Shown here piece by piece: positions 30,849 to 33,540 of a DNA stretch of 33,540 bases. How positions within the stretch are numbered: the first letter of the stretch is position 1; each line of letters starts with the position of its first letter. The position numbers were made by a program, and so were the translations under genes. The stretch comes from Paenibacillus sp. N3.4 (lineage in GTDB: Bacteria; Bacillota; Bacilli; Paenibacillales; NBRC-103111): the NCBI RefSeq assembly GCF_008017805.1, contig NZ_VRTT01000080.1, positions 1 to 33,540 on the forward strand, given 5' to 3'. The notes under the pieces were generated by a model. It was not told where the DNA came from and made no database searches. It worked only from the letters and a program-made list of their open reading frames with translations.

Positions 30849-31755
30849 TGTTTCTTTATTTAATTCAATGATTCGGATGGTGGCGCCTATTTTGCTTGCT
30901 GCCTTGGGCGGCGCAATCTGTTCTAGAGTCGGTTTGTTTAACGTAGGTTTGGAGGGCTTTGTGTTAGTCGGGGCATTCTCCGCTATCGTCGGCAATTACT
31001 TTACAGGTAACGTCTATGTTGCCGTACTCATAGCCATTGCGGTTACCTTGTTATTTTCATTGATTTTTGCTTATATTAGTATACATTTGCAAGCGAATGT
31101 GATTGTTGTCGGTATCTCGTTTAACTTTTTGGCGCTAGGCTTGACCGCTTTTTGCTTAAAAGCGATCTTTCATGTCAAAGGCGCTTTTTATGACAAAAAT
31201 ATGGTCGGTCTTCCGAAATGGAACATTCCATTCATTCAGGATATTCCTGTTATTGGGGGGATTGTATCCGGCCATTCTCCATTAATTTATTTGGCTTTCC
31301 TGCTTGTCTTTGGTCTTCAGTATTTTTTATTTAAGTCCGTTCTAGGCTTCCGCTTGCTCGCTGTGGGGGAAAATCCGGTTGCGGCCAAAAGTATCGGAAT
31401 TAAGGTGAATCGGATGCAATATTTGGCTGTGCTCATTTGCGGTGCGTTGTGCGGACTTGCCGGTGCGCAGCTATCTCTTGGACAAGTAACGATGTTCACG
31501 GAGGGAATGACGGCCGGAAGGGGATTTATCGCTCTTGTTGCTACGATGCTAGGCCAAGCTAATCCGCTGGGTGTGATGGCTTCCAGCTTGCTGTTCGGAT
31601 TAATGGATGCGTTCAGTATCCGTTTGCAGGGCTTCTCGCTGCCGACCCATTTCACACAAATGCTGCCTTACGTGGTCACACTGCTTGCTATGCTTTTCTT
31701 CCGAAAAAGCAGCTATTTGGCTGATGCCCAAAAGGCGAATGGCAGCTCGCGTTAA
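30832..31755 (+). CDS. nupQ: nucleoside ABC transporter permease (second)
   Basis: 307-residue permease of the same family, shorter than its partner, as in YufP/YufQ pairs. It contains APILLAALGGAICSRVGLFNVGLEGF at the N-terminus, GENPVAAKSIGIKVNRMQY in the cytoplasmic coupling loop, and LCGLAGAQLSLGQVTMFTEGMTAGRGF, the family's most conserved motif. AAGGGGGG-rich sequence inside the previous gene serves as ribosome-binding site. The molybdoenzyme gene begins 33 bases after its stop. Confidence 0.9.
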   Translation: MQHLLDVSLFNSMIRMVAPILLAALGGAICSRVGLFNVGLEGFVLVGAFSAIVGNYFTGNVYVAVLIAIAVTLLFSLIFAYISIHLQANVIVVGISFNFLALGLTAFCLKAIFHVKGAFYDKNMVGLPKWNIPFIQDIPVIGGIVSGHSPLIYLAFLLVFGLQYFLFKSVLGFRLLAVGENPVAAKSIGIKVNRMQYLAVLICGALCGLAGAQLSLGQVTMFTEGMTAGRGFIALVATMLGQANPLGVMASSLLFGLMDAFSIRLQGFSLPTHFTQMLPYVVTLLAMLFFRKSSYLADAQKANGSSR

Positions 31756-31788
31756 GTCATTGAAGATCATGCTAGAGGAGGATAACAG

Positions 31789-32466
31789 ATGAAAACAGTC
31801 AGCAAGGCTGATCGCCTAAAACAGATGAAAATTCCTGCTGCTATCGTTGCGCCCGAGCTTGCGGACCGGGTTCCGCCAGGTCAAGTTGTCACAGACCGGT
31901 TCCCTATTTTACACGAAGGGGAAGTACCTGAATATGAGATGGCCGAATGGTCTTTGCGGGTGTTTGGTGAAGTGGAAGAGGAGCAGTCCTTTAGCTATGA
32001 ACAGCTAATGGCCTTACCGCAAAAGCAGATCGTTTGCGATATTCACTGTGTAACCCGATGGTCCAAGCTGGATACCGTCTGGGAAGGCGTCTTGTTTCGA
32101 GATTTTCTTCAGCATTTAAATATCAAACCTAAAGGCAAGTTCGTCATGCTTCATGCCGACAACGATTACGAAACGAACGTGCCTCTAGCAGATCTTATGT
32201 TCGATAATATTTTGCTAGCGACGAAATTCAACGGGGAAATGCTGAATAAGAAGCATGGTTGGCCGCTTCGTCTGGTCATTCCTCATCTTTATTTTTGGAA
32301 AAGCGCAAAGTGGATTCGAGGGATTGAATTCATGACGGAAGATCGGGAAGGATTCTGGGAGCGCAATGGCTTTCATAATGTAGCTGACCCCTTTGAGGAA
32401 CAGCGTTTCTCTGGGGAAGAAATCCCGATACCGGAAGACGAGTGGGTCAGAAAGGAGTTTGATTAA
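31789..32466 (+). CDS. sulfite oxidase-fold molybdopterin-dependent oxidoreductase
   Basis: 225-residue soluble protein of the sulfite oxidase/YedY molybdenum-cofactor fold. The segment IVCDIHCVTRWSKLDTVWEG (about residues 81-100) has the molybdenum-ligating cysteine and the RWS element, and GWPLRLVIPHLYFWKSAKWI (about 160-179) forms the pterin-binding part. No Tat or Sec signal and no heme or dimerisation domain is seen, so it is a minimal cytoplasmic form. AGAGGAGG precedes the ATG. It is only two bases from the next gene and sits inside a nucleoside uptake and salvage operon, which is unusual for this family. The substrate is unknown; an oxidised nucleoside, base or sulfur compound is possible. 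Confidence 0.87.
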   Translation: MKTVSKADRLKQMKIPAAIVAPELADRVPPGQVVTDRFPILHEGEVPEYEMAEWSLRVFGEVEEEQSFSYEQLMALPQKQIVCDIHCVTRWSKLDTVWEGVLFRDFLQHLNIKPKGKFVMLHADNDYETNVPLADLMFDNILLATKFNGEMLNKKHGWPLRLVIPHLYFWKSAKWIRGIEFMTEDREGFWERNGFHNVADPFEEQRFSGEEIPIPEDEWVRKEFD

Positions 32467-32468
32467 AG

Positions 32469-33197
32469 ATGCTGCTGCCTATTTTACAAGTAAACTCAGA
32501 AGAACTTACCCCTTATGCTATCGTATGCGGAGATCCATTCAGAGCTGAAGCGATTTCGCGCAAATTGGATCATGCTCGCGAGCTTTCATTTAGCCGGGAA
32601 TATCGAACGTTCGTTGGAGAATCCGAAGGAGTGCCGATTACCGTGGTTAGCCATGGCGTAGGTGCTCCTGGAGCGGCTGTGTGTTTTGAAGAATTAATTA
32701 AAGGCGGAGTTAAGACATTGATTCGTGTGGGGACAGCAGGTTCTTACTCAGCAGAGGTTCCTCCAGGAAGCCTCGTAGTAAGCACCGCGGCGGTTCGTGA
32801 AGAAGGTCTAACCCGACAGTTAGTTCCGCTTGGATTTCCAGCTGTTGCTGATTTGAACGTTGCCCGCGCTCTATATGAGGCGGCCAGTGAAACAGAAGGG
32901 CTTGTGAAACAAGGGATTACTGTTACCTTGGACGCTTTTTTCCAAGGCGTTGAGGAATTCCCGCATCGTAAATATAAACAAGCGGGAGCCATAGCGGTTG
33001 AAATGGAAATAGCAGCGCTGTATGTGATTGCTACGCTGCGCGGCGTCAGCGCTGGAGCTATTGTCGCTTTAGACGGCTATGCCGATGCTGATCTAAGAGA
33101 AGTATACAATCCGCATACGGATGTTGTATCAAGCGCAGTCGAGCGAGAAATTCAGGCTGCAATACGCGCGATCGTCAAACTGCACCAAGCCAAGTAG
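32469..33197 (+). CDS. nucleoside phosphorylase (uridine/purine phosphorylase family)
   Basis: 242-residue enzyme of the PNP/UDP family, which cleaves nucleosides with phosphate to base and ribose-1-phosphate. The phosphate-binding GDPFRAE (about residues 20-26), the SHGVGAPGAA loop (about 61-70), IRVGTAGSY (about 85-93) and the ribose-binding AVEMEIAALY (about 177-186) are all visible. Uridine phosphorylase seems more likely than PNP from the QGVEEFPHRKY segment, but this is weak. It starts two bases after the molybdoenzyme stop, with AAAGGAG nearby. Placed after the nucleoside importer, it would act on the imported substrate. Confidence 0.9.
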   Translation: MLLPILQVNSEELTPYAIVCGDPFRAEAISRKLDHARELSFSREYRTFVGESEGVPITVVSHGVGAPGAAVCFEELIKGGVKTLIRVGTAGSYSAEVPPGSLVVSTAAVREEGLTRQLVPLGFPAVADLNVARALYEAASETEGLVKQGITVTLDAFFQGVEEFPHRKYKQAGAIAVEMEIAALYVIATLRGVSAGAIVALDGYADADLREVYNPHTDVVSSAVEREIQAAIRAIVKLHQAK

Positions 33198-33214
33198 GTT
33201 TGAATATGAAGTTT

Positions 33215-33249
33215 AGCCCCTCGACCATACACTGGTTGAGGGGCTTTTT
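33215..33249 (+). terminator. operon terminator
   Basis: AGCCCCTCGACCA pairs with TGGTTGAGGGGCT (one G-U pair) around a five-base loop, followed by five T residues. Confidence 0.92.
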
Positions 33250-33314
33250 GTGCGCGATAATGTACAAGCAGGTAACGGCTGCGCAAAGCGGTATGCTTAG
33301 ATAAGGCTGACAGT

Positions 33315-33444
33315 TGTAACACTGATTTTCAGCGTTACAGAAGTGGAGCGGCTCGTAAGTGCCGCTGTAAGCACGAAAAGCATGCTTACAGCAAAGGAAA
33401 AGGGAGGAACGGTCGTTAGGTGGAGCTGTAACACTGATTTTGAG
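33315..33444. repeat. array of hairpins with direct repeats
   Basis: TGTAACACTGATTTT occurs at 33315-33329 and again near 33427-33441. Three hairpins lie between or across them: TGTAACACTGA/TCAGCGTTACA (33315-33339), GCGGC/GCCGC (33348-33365) and GCTGTAAGCA/TGCTTACAGC (33364-33392, ten perfect pairs). No gene is seen from 33250 to 33540. Confidence 0.5.
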
Positions 33445-33540
33445 GCTGTCGATTAATTGTGGATATCATTAGCCAATCGCCTAATTTGAAATCAGTCAAA
33501 AACAGCCGAAATATTCATAAAAAGAGGTATTTACTCACTC

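Noticed and set aside
33250..33540. CRISPR-like array at the right end
   Set aside because: Only two copies of the direct repeat are seen, with unequal intervening hairpins and no spacers of regular length.

Overview
The window looks like chromosomal DNA from a Paenibacillus-type member of the Bacillales. Signs of this are strong AGGAGG ribosome-binding sites, sigma-A promoters of the TTGACA/TATAAT kind, many U-tailed hairpin terminators, lipoprotein-anchored ABC binding proteins, an SLH-like exported protein, a ComFB protein and B. subtilis-style Zur boxes. No rRNA, tRNA, prophage, transposase or CRISPR array was seen.

Layout. (1) 1-720: no gene; nested inverted repeats of MITE type and small palindromes. 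(2) 724-1774, minus strand: a CobW-family metal GTPase with a clean promoter and a Zur-like box. (3) 1805-4671: a promoter and terminator that could form a leader or small RNA, then an FAD oxidoreductase, a two-cluster ferredoxin and a nitroreductase. (4) 4844-6067, minus: ChrA-like chromate transporter. (5) 6249-8759: proline catabolism (proline dehydrogenase and P5C dehydrogenase). (6) 8835-12727: lactonase, alkyltransferase-like DNA repair protein, ClpP-like protein, HAD phosphatase, glutamate racemase. (7) 12912-15698: orphan sensor kinase, SDR enzyme, DUF3892 protein. (8) 15934-24006: a large zinc-homeostasis island: zur, znuCBA, a ZagA/YciC-type GTPase, the zinc-free ribosomal protein L33, an unknown protein, an AAA+ ATPase, a divergent Fur-family protein and a second ZagA-like GTPase. 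(9) 24045-26896: small hypothetical protein, YdjM-like membrane protein, ComFB, secreted SLH-like protein. (10) 27063-33249: a nucleoside ABC importer operon (BMP lipoprotein, ATPase, two permeases) continuing into a sulfite-oxidase-fold molybdoenzyme and a nucleoside phosphorylase.

How the zinc island fits together. Zur-like 7-1-7 operators lie in front of the first CobW gene (one), znuC (three within about 70 bases) and the second CobW gene (one good, one weak). In zinc starvation this would derepress import (ZnuABC), zinc allocation (CobW GTPases) and replacement of zinc-binding L33 by a paralogue in which each CxxC pair is broken. The same strand continues into an AAA+ ATPase module and a Fur-family protein that appears to have lost the histidines of the regulatory metal site. 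This distal part is the best candidate for an undescribed system.

A second global observation is that six genes are each interrupted by what reads as the loss of exactly one base (near 835, 3085, 12358, 18017, within 20875-20961, and near 24129). All six shifts have the same sign, which points to indel errors in the assembly rather than to six real pseudogenes. I annotate the restored genes across these sites.
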